A stretch of DNA of 64,000 bases, taken from assembly GCF_900142205.1 (NCBI RefSeq), contig NZ_FRAA01000003.1, positions 372,001-436,000 of the forward strand, given 5' to 3'. Origin of the DNA: Reichenbachiella agariperforans. Its GTDB lineage: Bacteria > Bacteroidota > Bacteroidia > Cytophagales > Cyclobacteriaceae. The translations under genes and the position numbers were made by a program. Below the pieces are notes generated by a model. The model worked only from the letters and a program-made list of their open reading frames with translations. It had not been told where the DNA came from and ran no database searches. Below are positions 34,497 to 43,729 of this stretch, piece after piece; position 1 is the stretch's first letter; each line of letters opens with the position of its first letter.

Positions 34497-36121
34497 TTCC
34501 CTGCTTGGATTAGTATGGTATTGGCTTCACTCTGCGATTGGATATAATCTACAAAGCCAATAATCGTTTCGTTAGAATAATCGAGTAGGATGTTGGGAAA
34601 AATACCGAAGAGCACCGCCAACACCACAAGTGGCAAAATCATCAGCCACTCTCTGCGGTTAAGATCGGGCAATTGCCACGACTCGTCTTTGACCCAAAAC
34701 TTGCCAAAGAACATCCGCTGTAGCGTCCACAAAAAGTACGCAGCACCCAGCACCAATCCTACCAGTCCCACTATCGGCATCCATGTACTGAGTATGCTAC
34801 CATTGACCGCTCCGTCGAACGCACCAATCAACACCAAAAACTCCGCAATGAATCCAGAGAATCCAGGCAAGCCCAGCGCAGCAAAGAACCCAACCAATAC
34901 GGCAGCAGAATAATACGGCATCTTGGTCGCCAATCCACTGAAGTTGGCTATCTCACGGTTGCCGGTACGATCGTAAAGTACACCTACCAAAATGAAGAGC
35001 AACGCGGAGATCACCCCGTGACTAAACATCTGAAACATCGCTCCAGACGCTCCTTCGATCGTCAAAGAAGCCAAGCCCAACAGCACAAAGCCCATATGCG
35101 AAACAGAAGAGTATGCGATCAATTTCTTAAGATCAGACTGTGCCATCGCTACCAATGCAGCATAGATGATGGCAATCACTCCTGCAAGTGCAATGTACCA
35201 TCCATACGCCACCGCTGACTCTGGGAAGATCGAATAAGCAATGCGGTAAAAACCATAGCCCCCGATCTTCAACAAGACCCCTGCGAGCACGACCGATATA
35301 GGTGTCGGCGCTTCCACGTGTGCATCAGGCAACCACGTATGTACGGGTACAGCTGGCAATTTGATGGCAAAGCCAATCATCAGAAACAAGAAAGCCCATA
35401 CTCTGACACTGACTCCCATCCACTGTGTACTGAACCCCAACATAGCCTCGCCAAGATAATTGGACGGGTCCATCATCTTCATGATATCAAAGGTATGTAC
35501 CGAACTACCTGGTGCCTCGACCACTGACAGGTTGAGCCCGATCATCACCATGAGAATGAACAACGATCCCACCAAGGTGTAAATGAAGAATTTCATCGAT
35601 GCATATTCTCTACGCTTGCCACCCCAGATGCCTATCAAGAAATACATCGGCAGCAGCATAAACTCGAAAAAGAGATAGAACAAGAACATGTCTATGGACA
35701 CAAAACAGCCAAATACACTGGTCGTCAAAACCATATACAGCACAAAATAACCCTTGACACTCTTCTTGATGTTCCAAGAGGAGATCACACCGACCAGCAT
35801 CACGATGGCTGTCAACAGCACCATCAGGATACTCACGCCATCTACTGCTACATAATATTGTATAAGGATACTCCCAAACGATCCGATATTCAAATTGATC
35901 CATTCAAGCTTTTGGGCAAACTGCAGGCTCGATGCGCTATAGCCCACAAGCGAACGATCAAACGAGCACATCAGTACCATCGTCAGCACGAACTCGACAA
36001 GCATAGCCACCAAAGCGATGACTTTGAATGCCTGCTCTTTGTCACTGGGGACGAAAAGCATGATTCCTCCAGCGATCAAAGGAACGAATATTAACCATGA
36101 CAATAGGTGATCAAGGAGCAT
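34493..36121 (-). CDS. nuoM: NADH-quinone oxidoreductase subunit M
   Basis: 542 residues, polytopic. NuoM blocks FLFYLFFEFMLLPMYFLIGIWGG (pump glutamate), KLPAVPVHTWLPDAHVEAPTP and LKKLIAYSSVSHMGFVLLG. Proton-pumping membrane subunit between NuoL and NuoN. Overlap with nuoN and a 12-base gap to nuoL indicate one operon. Confidence 0.96.
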   Translation of the reverse strand: MLLDHLLSWLIFVPLIAGGIMLFVPSDKEQAFKVIALVAMLVEFVLTMVLMCSFDRSLVGYSASSLQFAQKLEWINLNIGSFGSILIQYYVAVDGVSILMVLLTAIVMLVGVISSWNIKKSVKGYFVLYMVLTTSVFGCFVSIDMFLFYLFFEFMLLPMYFLIGIWGGKRREYASMKFFIYTLVGSLFILMVMIGLNLSVVEAPGSSVHTFDIMKMMDPSNYLGEAMLGFSTQWMGVSVRVWAFLFLMIGFAIKLPAVPVHTWLPDAHVEAPTPISVVLAGVLLKIGGYGFYRIAYSIFPESAVAYGWYIALAGVIAIIYAALVAMAQSDLKKLIAYSSVSHMGFVLLGLASLTIEGASGAMFQMFSHGVISALLFILVGVLYDRTGNREIANFSGLATKMPYYSAAVLVGFFAALGLPGFSGFIAEFLVLIGAFDGAVNGSILSTWMPIVGLVGLVLGAAYFLWTLQRMFFGKFWVKDESWQLPDLNRREWLMILPLVVLAVLFGIFPNILLDYSNETIIGFVDYIQSQSEANTILIQAGN

Positions 36122-36133
36122 ATACCTAGATAA

Positions 36134-38065
36134 TTAAGTCAAAAAATAAACAATGATCAATAGGCCAAACAAAGCCCACACAAAATACATCTGCACATTA
36201 CCACTCTGTAGTTTTCGGGTGCGACCACCCGCAAAACGTGCCGTCCAAGCCAGCAACTTGACCAGCCCATCCACGACGTGCTTGTCAATCAATCCCACAA
36301 AATGTGCAAAGACTACTTCGGCTTTCGCCAATAGATCAATCAAACGATCCAATATTTTCTTGTCAAAGAAAAACAAGAACGAGGCGCCCTTCATGGCACC
36401 TCCAGCCACGATCTTTCGATGAAAGTAATCGAGGTAAAAATTATTGGCAGACAACCCGCCCCATATCTTCTTAGATGCGCTGACCGGTTTGACCAACATT
36501 CCTTTCTCTACATAGAGGTAAGCCACCAAAATTCCAGAGACTGCCAGTACTACAGACAGTATCGGTAGCCACGTATAGTGAGCCATTTCAGGATTGAAAA
36601 TGATTTGTGCGAGACTGTCGGTCACGCCATTATGCGAGCCAAATGGATTGAGGGTAAACACAGCCCAAAACGACAATGCAGTCAATACCATCAGTGGCAA
36701 TTTCATTTTTATATTTTCCACAAATCGGCTCTTCACTTGCGTACCAAAGAAGACTCTAAAATACAGTCGTCCCATATAAGCAGCCGTCATAAAAACCGAC
36801 ACCAATGCAAAAATTGACACTATACTAGGAAGGTCAGAAGATAAAATCCCTCCTATAACTAATTCCTTGGACAAGAAACCCGAGAACAGCGGTATGCCCG
36901 CCAAAGACAAGGTGCAAATCGTAAATGTGACGAATGTAATCGGGAGCACAGCGCGCAAACCACCCATGTTGCGGATGTCCTGAGCATCAAAATCATGGTC
37001 GTGATTGGTCTCATGAAAATAGTGGATGATACTCCCTGCACAAAGGAACAAGCCCGCCTTGAAGAAAGCATGGGTCACAAGGTGGAAAAATGCAGCTACT
37101 GGAAACCCAGCACCTATCGCCATCACCATGTATCCCAGTTGGGATACCGTGGAGTAGGCCAAAATCTTTTTGATATCATTTTGCGCGAATGCGGCAAAAG
37201 CACCTGTAAAGGCTGTAACCCCGCCAATCACTCCGATCAACTGCAGTACGTCTGGCGACAGTAATGGGAATACACGCACCAATAGATACACCCCAGCGGC
37301 TACCATCGTCGCGGCATGGATCAACGCAGAGACGGGTGTAGGCCCTGTCATCGCATCGGGCAACCAGGTCTGCAACGGAAACTGTGCAGACTTGCCCACG
37401 GCTGCCAAAAACAACCCCAAGCCCGCCATGAATAACATCGCATCAGGGATATCCAGCCCAGCCTCCGCCAGTACCAATAGCTCCGCGATATTCAACGTCT
37501 TGAAATAGGCGTACAGCACGAATATACCCAAGAGGAATCCTGCATCCCCTACCTTGTTCATCACGAAGGCCTTGAAGGATGAAAGCGGTGGCTTGACCTG
37601 ATCAAACCAAAATCCAATCAATAGATACGAAGAGAATCCTACCAACTCCCAAAACACAAAGGTCAATAGCAAATTGGAAGACAGGACGATCCCGTACATC
37701 GAGAAAGCAAACAGTCCCAGTAAGCCAAAATATCGTGCACGACTCTCATCATGCTTCATGTACTCCATCGAGAACACCGCCACCAGTAGTGCTATCAGTG
37801 CCACGACCATCACCATGATCCCTGTCAACTGATCGTACCACAGCCCCACGGCAAAACTATATTCACCCAAGCGAATCCAATCTGCCTGCAGGTTGGTTCC
37901 TGCTGGGATGGTCAAAAACGACCAAACGGCTATCCCGAGCACTGCAGCAAAGACCGTCGCGATCGTCACGCCTCCTCCTCGGTTGCCCGCCATGTAGGCC
38001 AACAAACCTCCGACCAAGGGCAGCAGGAGAATAGCGAGCATCAATATGGAATTCAAATCAACCAT
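36134..38065 (-). CDS. nuoL: NADH-quinone oxidoreductase subunit L
   Basis: 643 residues. NuoL signatures FWELVGFSSYLLIGFWF, KSAQFPLQTWLPDAMTGPTPVSALIHAATMVAAGVYL and AYSTVSQLGYMVMAIGAG. The long C-terminal amphipathic helix region and a final anchor helix are present. Distal proton-pump subunit. Overlaps nuoK by eight bases. Confidence 0.96.
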   Translation of the reverse strand: MVDLNSILMLAILLLPLVGGLLAYMAGNRGGGVTIATVFAAVLGIAVWSFLTIPAGTNLQADWIRLGEYSFAVGLWYDQLTGIMVMVVALIALLVAVFSMEYMKHDESRARYFGLLGLFAFSMYGIVLSSNLLLTFVFWELVGFSSYLLIGFWFDQVKPPLSSFKAFVMNKVGDAGFLLGIFVLYAYFKTLNIAELLVLAEAGLDIPDAMLFMAGLGLFLAAVGKSAQFPLQTWLPDAMTGPTPVSALIHAATMVAAGVYLLVRVFPLLSPDVLQLIGVIGGVTAFTGAFAAFAQNDIKKILAYSTVSQLGYMVMAIGAGFPVAAFFHLVTHAFFKAGLFLCAGSIIHYFHETNHDHDFDAQDIRNMGGLRAVLPITFVTFTICTLSLAGIPLFSGFLSKELVIGGILSSDLPSIVSIFALVSVFMTAAYMGRLYFRVFFGTQVKSRFVENIKMKLPLMVLTALSFWAVFTLNPFGSHNGVTDSLAQIIFNPEMAHYTWLPILSVVLAVSGILVAYLYVEKGMLVKPVSASKKIWGGLSANNFYLDYFHRKIVAGGAMKGASFLFFFDKKILDRLIDLLAKAEVVFAHFVGLIDKHVVDGLVKLLAWTARFAGGRTRKLQSGNVQMYFVWALFGLLIIVYFLT

Positions 38066-38360
38066 TCAATTCGTCTAGTTCGTCTATGTTGGATACTTGT
38101 TGGTGTCTGTACACCTGATAGATGATCGCCAGTGCTACGGCAGACTCTGCTACCGCAATCACGATCACAAAGAGCGACATCATCTGCCCAGTGAGCAGTG
38201 GGTCGTTTTTCGCGAAAGCGACCAAATTGATATTGGCGGCATTGAGGATCAGCTCCACCCCTACCAACACCATGATGGCGTTTCGCTTGATGATGATGAT
38301 CATCAGACCGATGATCAACAGCGCTGCACTCAAGACGATATAGTGTTCTATCGGTATCAT
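38058..38360 (-). CDS. nuoK: NADH-quinone oxidoreductase subunit K
   Basis: 100 residues, three membrane helices, with conserved acidic residues in GVELILNAANINLVAF and the ending AVALAIIYQVYRHQQV. Four-base ATGA overlap with nuoJ. Confidence 0.96.
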   Translation of the reverse strand: MIPIEHYIVLSAALLIIGLMIIIIKRNAIMVLVGVELILNAANINLVAFAKNDPLLTGQMMSLFVIVIAVAESAVALAIIYQVYRHQQVSNIDELDELNG

Positions 38361-38881
38361 TTCTTGTCTTCGAATTTAGATCCTGCAAGGAAGGCCGCTC
38401 CGATCAGTGCCATCAGTAGCAAAACAGCGGTCAACTCTAGCGCCACCAACTGATGCGTCATGAAATTGATCCCGATCGTCTCGGTCACTGATTTGTCCAG
38501 CTCGGATTGCGGACCAAACTCCGCCAAAGGAAACTTCGTTTGTAGCGTACTGTAGAATACAAACGCCAAACCTAAGCCCAAAAGTACCGCAGGTATGATG
38601 CGCCTATGTTCGGTGAGCATCTTGCCTCCATCGATGCGATTGGTGAGCATCACGCCAAACATCATCAGGATCAATATCCCTCCGATGTAAACCATAATCT
38701 GCGTCACACCGACAAACTCCGCATTGGTGATGATATATATCGCCGCTACTGACAAGAATACCAGCACCAACATAAACACCGAATGGATGATGTTTTTGGA
38801 CATCAAAATCATCAGCGCCGATATCACCGCTAGCCCCGCAAAGCCATAAAATGCCAATATGTTGAAATTGATCTGTTCCAC
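38357..38881 (-). CDS. nuoJ: NADH-quinone oxidoreductase subunit J
   Basis: 174 residues, five hydrophobic segments, with the NuoJ signature NAEFVGVTQIMVYIGGILILMMFGVML in the third helix. Membrane subunit of complex I that takes part in coupling. The start codon shares one base with the nuoI stop. Confidence 0.95.
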   Translation of the reverse strand: MEQINFNILAFYGFAGLAVISALMILMSKNIIHSVFMLVLVFLSVAAIYIITNAEFVGVTQIMVYIGGILILMMFGVMLTNRIDGGKMLTEHRRIIPAVLLGLGLAFVFYSTLQTKFPLAEFGPQSELDKSVTETIGINFMTHQLVALELTAVLLLMALIGAAFLAGSKFEDKK

Positions 38882-40140
38882 TATTCTTCGCTCTGGGTAG
38901 ACGACTCCCCGTCATCTGTTTTCTTTTTCTTTATTTTAGGCCGAAAGACTGGCTTAGGGCTTTTCGCTTTTGGCTCTTCGCTTTCTGAGTTTGTCTCTGA
39001 ATCTGCCGCCCCCTGACTCTCGCCTCCAGCCTTCTTGATCTTTGGACGAAAAACTGGCTTTTGGCTTTTGGCCTTTGGCTCTTCGCTTTCTGAGTTTGTC
39101 TCTGAATTTGCCGCCTCCTGACTCTCGCCTCCAGCCTTCTTGATCTTTGGACGGAAAACTGGCTTTTGGCTTTTCGCTTTTGGCTCTTCGCTTTCTGTAT
39201 CTACATTCGGCTCTTGACTCTCAGTATCTACCTTCTTAATCTTCGGACGGAAGACCGGCTTTGCAGCTTTCGGTTTCCCCTCTGCCCCATCCGCTTTTGC
39301 CTCTCTCGACTCCTGACCATCGTCTCCTGACTTTTTGATCTTCGGACGGAAAACTGGCTTTTGGCTTTTGGCCTTTGGCTCTTTGCTTTCGGTATCTACA
39401 TTCGGTTCTTGACTCTCCGAATCTACCTTCTTCACCTTCGGTTTGAAAGCGGGTCTCGCAGCGGGTTTCTTCTCTGGCGTAGCTTCTCCCTCCGTAGCGG
39501 CAGGCTTCACTCGCGGCTTGAAAGACGGCTTGGCGGCTGCAGGTTTCGCCGTACTGGCTTTCGCTGCTGCGGCGGCTGCCTTGGCCTTTTCTTTCTCCGC
39601 ATTGAAAATCTCCAACTCCTTCTTCTTCTCTTCCACCGCATCAGCCGTCATGTCCGAAAACTCAAAATTGTGCGCCTTCAAATCAAACACACTGAAGTCG
39701 TACTCCTTGGTCATCGTCAGACACTCGGTAGGACATACCGTCGTACAGAGACCACAGAAGCAACATTTGGACATGTCTATGTCAAACTTCGCCGGATATA
39801 TTTTTTTGGATGTCCCGTCGGAGGTCTTGCCGATCTCCTCGGTCGCTCGTACGGGTTCGATATCGATACAGTTGACCGGGCAGACCTTGGCACACTTGTC
39901 ACAGACGATACAGTCGTCGATCTCATTGTGCAGCTGGTAGCGGCCATTGTCCGGTACGGGGAACTCCTCTTGGGGGTACTTGAGGGTAAAGATGCCCTCC
40001 TTGTGCTCGAAGTAGTCCTTGTCTGCCACGCCTATCGGCTTGCGCGAAGTGCGCGCCTTCAAGAAGTGCCTAAAGGTGATCTTCAAGCCATAGAGCAGCC
40101 CGCCAGTTGTTTTGATGATATTTTTAAAATAGGTCTTCAC
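38881..40140 (-). CDS. nuoI: NADH-quinone oxidoreductase subunit I with long repetitive C-terminal tail
   Basis: 419 residues, about twice the usual NuoI. Residues 1-175 are a normal NuoI with two 4Fe-4S motifs: C77, C80, C83, C87 (CIVCDKCAKVCP) and C126, C129, C132, C136 (CCFCGLCTTVCP). A charged helix with an Ala run follows (172-196), then about 220 residues of tail. There the nine-residue motif KPVFRPKIK, or a close variant, occurs seven times (near 204, 229, 261, 294, 326, 361, 396), separated by acidic Ser/Glu-rich spacers such as ESEEPKAKSQ. The last three units have a 35-residue (105-base) period. The tail is likely disordered; its role is unknown. Confidence 0.93.
   Translation of the reverse strand: MKTYFKNIIKTTGGLLYGLKITFRHFLKARTSRKPIGVADKDYFEHKEGIFTLKYPQEEFPVPDNGRYQLHNEIDDCIVCDKCAKVCPVNCIDIEPVRATEEIGKTSDGTSKKIYPAKFDIDMSKCCFCGLCTTVCPTECLTMTKEYDFSVFDLKAHNFEFSDMTADAVEEKKKELEIFNAEKEKAKAAAAAAKASTAKPAAAKPSFKPRVKPAATEGEATPEKKPAARPAFKPKVKKVDSESQEPNVDTESKEPKAKSQKPVFRPKIKKSGDDGQESREAKADGAEGKPKAAKPVFRPKIKKVDTESQEPNVDTESEEPKAKSQKPVFRPKIKKAGGESQEAANSETNSESEEPKAKSQKPVFRPKIKKAGGESQGAADSETNSESEEPKAKSPKPVFRPKIKKKKTDDGESSTQSEE
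38885..39531 (-). repeat. Coding tandem repeats in the nuoI tail
   Basis: The DNA for the tail repeats with unit lengths of about 96-105 bases. The most 5' copies (plus-strand coordinates above 39300) are more diverged than those near the stop codon, which suggests expansion at the 3' end of the gene. Such regions are prone to length change by slippage or recombination. Confidence 0.85.
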
Positions 40141-40143
40141 AGC

Positions 40144-41163
40144 TTACATCCAAAGTTTCCAAAATCCCGACACAAAAACCATAAACAAACCTATCGGCGT
40201 GAGGTATTTCCAACTCAATGACATCATCTGATCGACACGAATCCTTGGATAAGTCCACCGCACCCACATTTGCACAAAAATCATCAACATCGCCTTGGAC
40301 AGGATCCAAAACGTCCCCCATACATCGGCGGACAGTTGTCCGACCGTCCCTGAAGTCCAGTCTGCCAAGCGCACAGGTCCTAGGTTGGGCAGTGGGGTAT
40401 TCCAGCTCCCAAAGAACAGGATCACCGCGATGAGCGACACGAGTAGCATCATCCCGTACTCCGACAGCATGATCACCGCCCATCGAAACCCGGAGTATTC
40501 CGTATGAAACCCGCCGATCAACTCTGACTCTGCCTCTGGCAAATCAAAAGGGGTCCGGTTGGACTCAGCCAACGACGCGATGAAGTATATCACGAATGGC
40601 ACGATGAGGAAGGGATATTGGATGATGTTCCAGTGGATGAAGCCTAGGCCTCCTACCTGCTGGAGTGAAATTTCTTGTAGACTCAGCGTCTGCATCAGCA
40701 TGATCACACAAAGGATGGCTAGCCCAAGCGGGATTTCATAGGATACGATTTGCGCCACGGAGCGCATCGCACCAAAGAGCGAAAACTTGCTATTCGAGCC
40801 CCAGCCGGCCATCAGTATCCCGATCACGTCGAGCGAGATCACCGCCAGGAGAAAGTAGATCCCCGTCTCTGCAGCAGACCCCTGTATATCCGCAGACAAG
40901 GGCAGCACGGCATATCCGGTAAATACCGAGACAAATATCACGAGGGGAGCCATCAAGAAGAGCTTGCGGTCGGCAGCCAGTGCGATGATATCCTCCTTTT
41001 GCATCATCTTGAGTACATCGGCAAAGGACTGCAGTATCCCGAACTTGCCCGTCTCCATAGGGCCTATCCTGTCCTGCATGAACGCAGACACTTTCCTCTC
41101 CGCGTATACCGCGAAAATGACAAAGACGAGTAGAAAAGGAAGATAGATGAGAAACGCTATCAT
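40144..41163 (-). CDS. nuoH: NADH-quinone oxidoreductase subunit H
   Basis: 339 residues, eight hydrophobic segments. NuoH signatures: ERKVSAFMQDRIGPMETGKFGILQSFADVLKMMQKEDI (quinone-site loop), SLAESNRTPFDLPEAESELIGGFHTEYSGF, and WVRWTYPRIRVDQMM. It binds the quinone chamber between NuoBD and the membrane arm. First gene of the cluster: upstream is murI, not nuoG, so nuoA-G must be elsewhere. Confidence 0.96.
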   Translation of the reverse strand: MIAFLIYLPFLLVFVIFAVYAERKVSAFMQDRIGPMETGKFGILQSFADVLKMMQKEDIIALAADRKLFLMAPLVIFVSVFTGYAVLPLSADIQGSAAETGIYFLLAVISLDVIGILMAGWGSNSKFSLFGAMRSVAQIVSYEIPLGLAILCVIMLMQTLSLQEISLQQVGGLGFIHWNIIQYPFLIVPFVIYFIASLAESNRTPFDLPEAESELIGGFHTEYSGFRWAVIMLSEYGMMLLVSLIAVILFFGSWNTPLPNLGPVRLADWTSGTVGQLSADVWGTFWILSKAMLMIFVQMWVRWTYPRIRVDQMMSLSWKYLTPIGLFMVFVSGFWKLWM

Positions 41164-41266
41164 TGATTGATTTTAAAAATCGTAATTTAAAAAAATAACA
41201 AGGGAAAACAGCGCAAGAATTTGGCTTGTTTTCGAGGGGGTATCAATCAATCAACAACAACAGCAA

Positions 41267-42073
41267 TTACTCCCATAGCGGGTACTTCTCAAGATGAATA
41301 TCTTGATTGAAGAAAAGACTGGCGGCCTTTTCGAAAGCAGGGGTAATATCAGATACAAGAAACTGGTCATTGCCTTTGTTTTTCTCTCTAGTTAAGTCTT
41401 GGGTTATTAACTGTTGTTTGAGATTCTGAGCCACAATATTAGCCGAATCGATCAACTCTACCTCGTTTTTGTAGAAATCTTTTAGGGCATCTTTGATAAT
41501 CGGATAGTGCGTACACCCTAGAATCAATGCCTCGATCCCTTCGAAACGTTCGTCTCCCAAATACTGGGCGATGATCTCATGACTGATCGAGTTGTTGATG
41601 AATCCCTCCTCGATCATCGGCACGAGTAGCGGAGTAGCCAGCGACACCAGCGACACCTCTATCTGTCGTTGTTTGATCTTCTGATCAAACACCTGAGAGT
41701 TGACCGTCTGTTTGGTCCCGATCAGTCCGACTTTCTTGTCTACGAATCTTTGGGCCAGTAGGTCTATCACAGGATCGATTACATTGTACACTTTTGCTCT
41801 GCTGCCGACATATTCCTTGACCAGTTCGTAGGCAGCGGCAGAGGCTGAGTTGCAGGCGATGAGAATGACCTTGCACCCACGCTCCAACAGGGCGTTGGTG
41901 ATTTTGATGGAGTAGGACTGGATCGTCGTGGCTGACTTGTCGCCATAGGGCAAGTGCGCCGAATCTCCGAAGTAGATCATGTCCTCGTCCGGCAGCATAT
42001 CCTTGACCGCTCTCGCGACTGTCAGTCCGCCCGTACCACTATCAAATATCCCAATGGGTGCATTTCTATCCAT
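41267..42073 (-). CDS. murI: Glutamate racemase
   Basis: 268 residues from ATG 42073 (MDRNAPIGIFDSGTGGLTVA). The frame stays open 48 codons further upstream, but that part has no racemase character and reaches to the cassette array. Active-site motifs: DSGTGG at 11-16, ILIACNSASAAAY (first catalytic Cys) and ALILGCTHYPII (second Cys). It makes D-glutamate for peptidoglycan. It lies between nuoH and accessory island 2. Confidence 0.95.
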   Translation of the reverse strand: MDRNAPIGIFDSGTGGLTVARAVKDMLPDEDMIYFGDSAHLPYGDKSATTIQSYSIKITNALLERGCKVILIACNSASAAAYELVKEYVGSRAKVYNVIDPVIDLLAQRFVDKKVGLIGTKQTVNSQVFDQKIKQRQIEVSLVSLATPLLVPMIEEGFINNSISHEIIAQYLGDERFEGIEALILGCTHYPIIKDALKDFYKNEVELIDSANIVAQNLKQQLITQDLTREKNKGNDQFLVSDITPAFEKAASLFFNQDIHLEKYPLWE

Positions 42074-42190
42074 ACGGCTGCAAATATGGATTTTATTGTT
42101 GAAAAGTATTGACTTGAGAATGGAGATTTGAAGGCAAAATGGATTTGACAAGGAGCGCAAATCAGTTAGCTTTGGATTGATGCAGTGCGG

Positions 42191-42229
42191 GTAAAGTGCA
42201 CTGTGCACTTTACACAAATGTTGTATACC
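42191..42229 (+). other. Cassette-array boundary: palindrome and first GTT core
   Basis: GTAAAGTGCAC (42191-42201) and GTGCACTTTAC (42203-42213) form a perfect hairpin around a single base, followed by ACAAAT and the core GTTGTATACC (42220-42229). The core with the two bases before it is exactly complementary to GGTATACAACAT at 42912-42923. The stretch CTGTGCACTTTACACAAATGTT resembles the complement of the attC-like site at 17187-17210. It may be the entry site of the array or a half-degraded attC. Confidence 0.55.
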
Positions 42230-42240
42230 ATGCTTAAAAT

Positions 42241-42648
42241 ATGAGTTGGCTAGATGAAATCACAAATTTTCTTGAGGACTATACCGAGATAGAGCAACTA
42301 TCCCCTGATTCTGATCTATTTAAAGAGCACGGCATTGTCGGAGATGACTTTCATGAAATGATTGAAAACTTTGCTAGAAACTACAATATAGATATGTCAA
42401 CTTACTTGTGGTATTTTCATGCAGATGAAGAAGGTCAAAATCTCGGAAGCTTCTTCTTTAAACCTCCTTATGCAAGAGTAGACAGGATTCCAGTAACACC
42501 TAAACTCTTAGCTGATGCAGTTGAAACAAAAAAATGGAACGTAAAATATCCTGAGCATAAGTTGCCAAAATATAGAATTGACATCATCATCTCATACGTC
42601 ATCATTGGTCTGATAATCGGTATAGTTATTTGGTCATCCCTATCGTAA
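42241..42648 (+). CDS. DUF1493-like small protein with C-terminal membrane helix
   Basis: 135 residues. The N-terminal half (LSPDSDLFKEHGIVGDDFHEMIENFARNYNIDMS) resembles DUF1493, a family with an acyl-carrier-like helical look found next to many unrelated genes and often in cassettes. No serine attachment site is evident, as GDD replaces the usual GxDS. One hydrophobic helix near the C-terminus (about 113-132). First ORF of cassette 1; the second ORF starts eight bases after its stop. Confidence 0.75.
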   Translation: MSWLDEITNFLEDYTEIEQLSPDSDLFKEHGIVGDDFHEMIENFARNYNIDMSTYLWYFHADEEGQNLGSFFFKPPYARVDRIPVTPKLLADAVETKKWNVKYPEHKLPKYRIDIIISYVIIGLIIGIVIWSSLS

Positions 42649-42655
42649 TTAGTTA

Positions 42656-42910
42656 ATGAAACAAGACAGGAAATACGAGCTAAAATCCTTTAATGGCACC
42701 TTAAAAACAAAGCAAGCAGTCTCGGAAAACGAGAACTATTGGAAACTCATCGGTCAAACTGGAAGAGTAATAAGTTCAGCTGAGGAACAGGACTTTCCAG
42801 ATAAAAACAGAGTACTGTTTCAATTTGATATTGATGTTCAAAAATTAGAATTGGAGTGTCACAACCAAAAACCAAATGCTTTGTGGATTTTAAAAACAGA
42901 TCTTAAATAA
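42656..42910 (+). CDS. Hypothetical protein, second ORF of cassette 1
   Basis: 84 residues, soluble, not recognised. Short beta-strand-like segments (VLFQFDIDVQKLELECHNQ) suggest a small beta fold similar in look to immunity or inhibitor proteins, but this is only an impression. The stop codon is two bases before the GGTATACAAC core, the tight packing usual in integron cassettes. Confidence 0.6.
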   Translation: MKQDRKYELKSFNGTLKTKQAVSENENYWKLIGQTGRVISSAEEQDFPDKNRVLFQFDIDVQKLELECHNQKPNALWILKTDLK

Positions 42911-42911
42911 A

Positions 42912-43106
42912 GGTATACAACATAGCCTATCCATCCATGGCAGTCTCTGTCAGCTTGGGCAGTTCTGCTTTCTACTTGCACCGGAAAATCTTCGATTTTC
43001 CTCACTGAGTCAAAAAATGTAGCGATCAAAATCGAAGATTTTCCTACATTGTACCCGAAACAAATTAGACGTCAATGCCACAGATGATAGGCAGGCGTTG
43101 TAGGGC
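42912..43106 (+). other. attC-like site 1
   Basis: Left core TACAAC (42916-42921), left arm GCCTATC (42925-42931), inner arm TGGCA (42938-42942); mirrored by TGCCA (43076-43080), GATAGGC (43086-43092), spacer AGGC, and right core GTTGTA (43097-43102). The whole region can fold into one long imperfect hairpin with unequal spacers (three versus four bases). The centre holds a further 17-bp inverted repeat (42983-42999 with 43028-43044). At about 190 bases it is longer than most attC sites. Confidence 0.6.
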
Positions 43107-43118
43107 ATGACCATCTGA

Positions 43119-43727
43119 ATGAAAAAATTAAGACACAGCCATCGGATCATTAAGCAAATCGAGCGATCGATTCCTGAAGATTCTACTTTAGACCTAGCGT
43201 TTTTAAAAAAAGAATCCTATTTCAACTTTCAAATAGAAGATTGGTATGGCGATAATATAGGTCAACACAAAAAACTGAGAAAGACCATCATTCGTGAACT
43301 TCTTGAAATCAAGAACAGTTGGCAACAGACACTTAATAACGAATTAAACGAACCTTATTATTTAGCGATTTGGCTATATGAACCACGAATTTTGAAATCT
43401 GAGGTAGTCTGTGCTATTGGTGACAAAATCACCTACTATGAAGACGAAGCATTTTTAAGCTCTAAGAAGCCCAACAGAATTCATACCAACCAATATGGCC
43501 AATTCGAAAATCAATTAAACACTCTTAAATGGACAAGGAAAGTTGATATAGAACCCTACTATGAATGGGAAATGAATTGGCCAGTCGAACGCTATGCAAA
43601 CCCAAAGGAATTCTATAAGGATCAACGTCTTTATAACAGAATTAGAAAGATGGAGTTTCATGTTGTTGAAAAAGATGAAGAAAAAATCTACTTCAACCCC
43701 GAAGGTGATATCTGGATAGGAAAGTAA
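43119..43727 (+). CDS. Hypothetical protein, cassette 2
   Basis: 202 residues, soluble, rich in Tyr, Trp, Glu and Lys (YFNFQIEDWYGDNIGQHKKL, YYEWEMNWPVERYANPKEF). No family recognised. AT-rich like its neighbours. It starts 12 bases after the core GTTGTAGGGC (43097-43106), and its stop is two bases before the complementary core GCCCTACAAC (43730-43739). Confidence 0.65.
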   Translation: MKKLRHSHRIIKQIERSIPEDSTLDLAFLKKESYFNFQIEDWYGDNIGQHKKLRKTIIRELLEIKNSWQQTLNNELNEPYYLAIWLYEPRILKSEVVCAIGDKITYYEDEAFLSSKKPNRIHTNQYGQFENQLNTLKWTRKVDIEPYYEWEMNWPVERYANPKEFYKDQRLYNRIRKMEFHVVEKDEEKIYFNPEGDIWIGK

Positions 43728-43729
43728 AA

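Noticed and set aside
39361-40221. Long plus-strand ORFs opposite nuoI (for example 286 codons)
   Set aside because: They are shadows of the low-complexity repeat coding strand; nuoI is clearly real.
41267-42217. Longer murI reading frame beginning at 42217
   Set aside because: The extra 48 codons have no similarity to glutamate racemase and reach to the hairpin of the cassette-array boundary; the ATG at 42073 gives a standard N-terminus.
42983-43044. 17-bp inverted repeat considered as a transcription terminator or insertion-sequence end
   Set aside because: It has no T-run and no transposase, and it sits symmetrically inside the attC-like site, so it is better seen as part of that hairpin.
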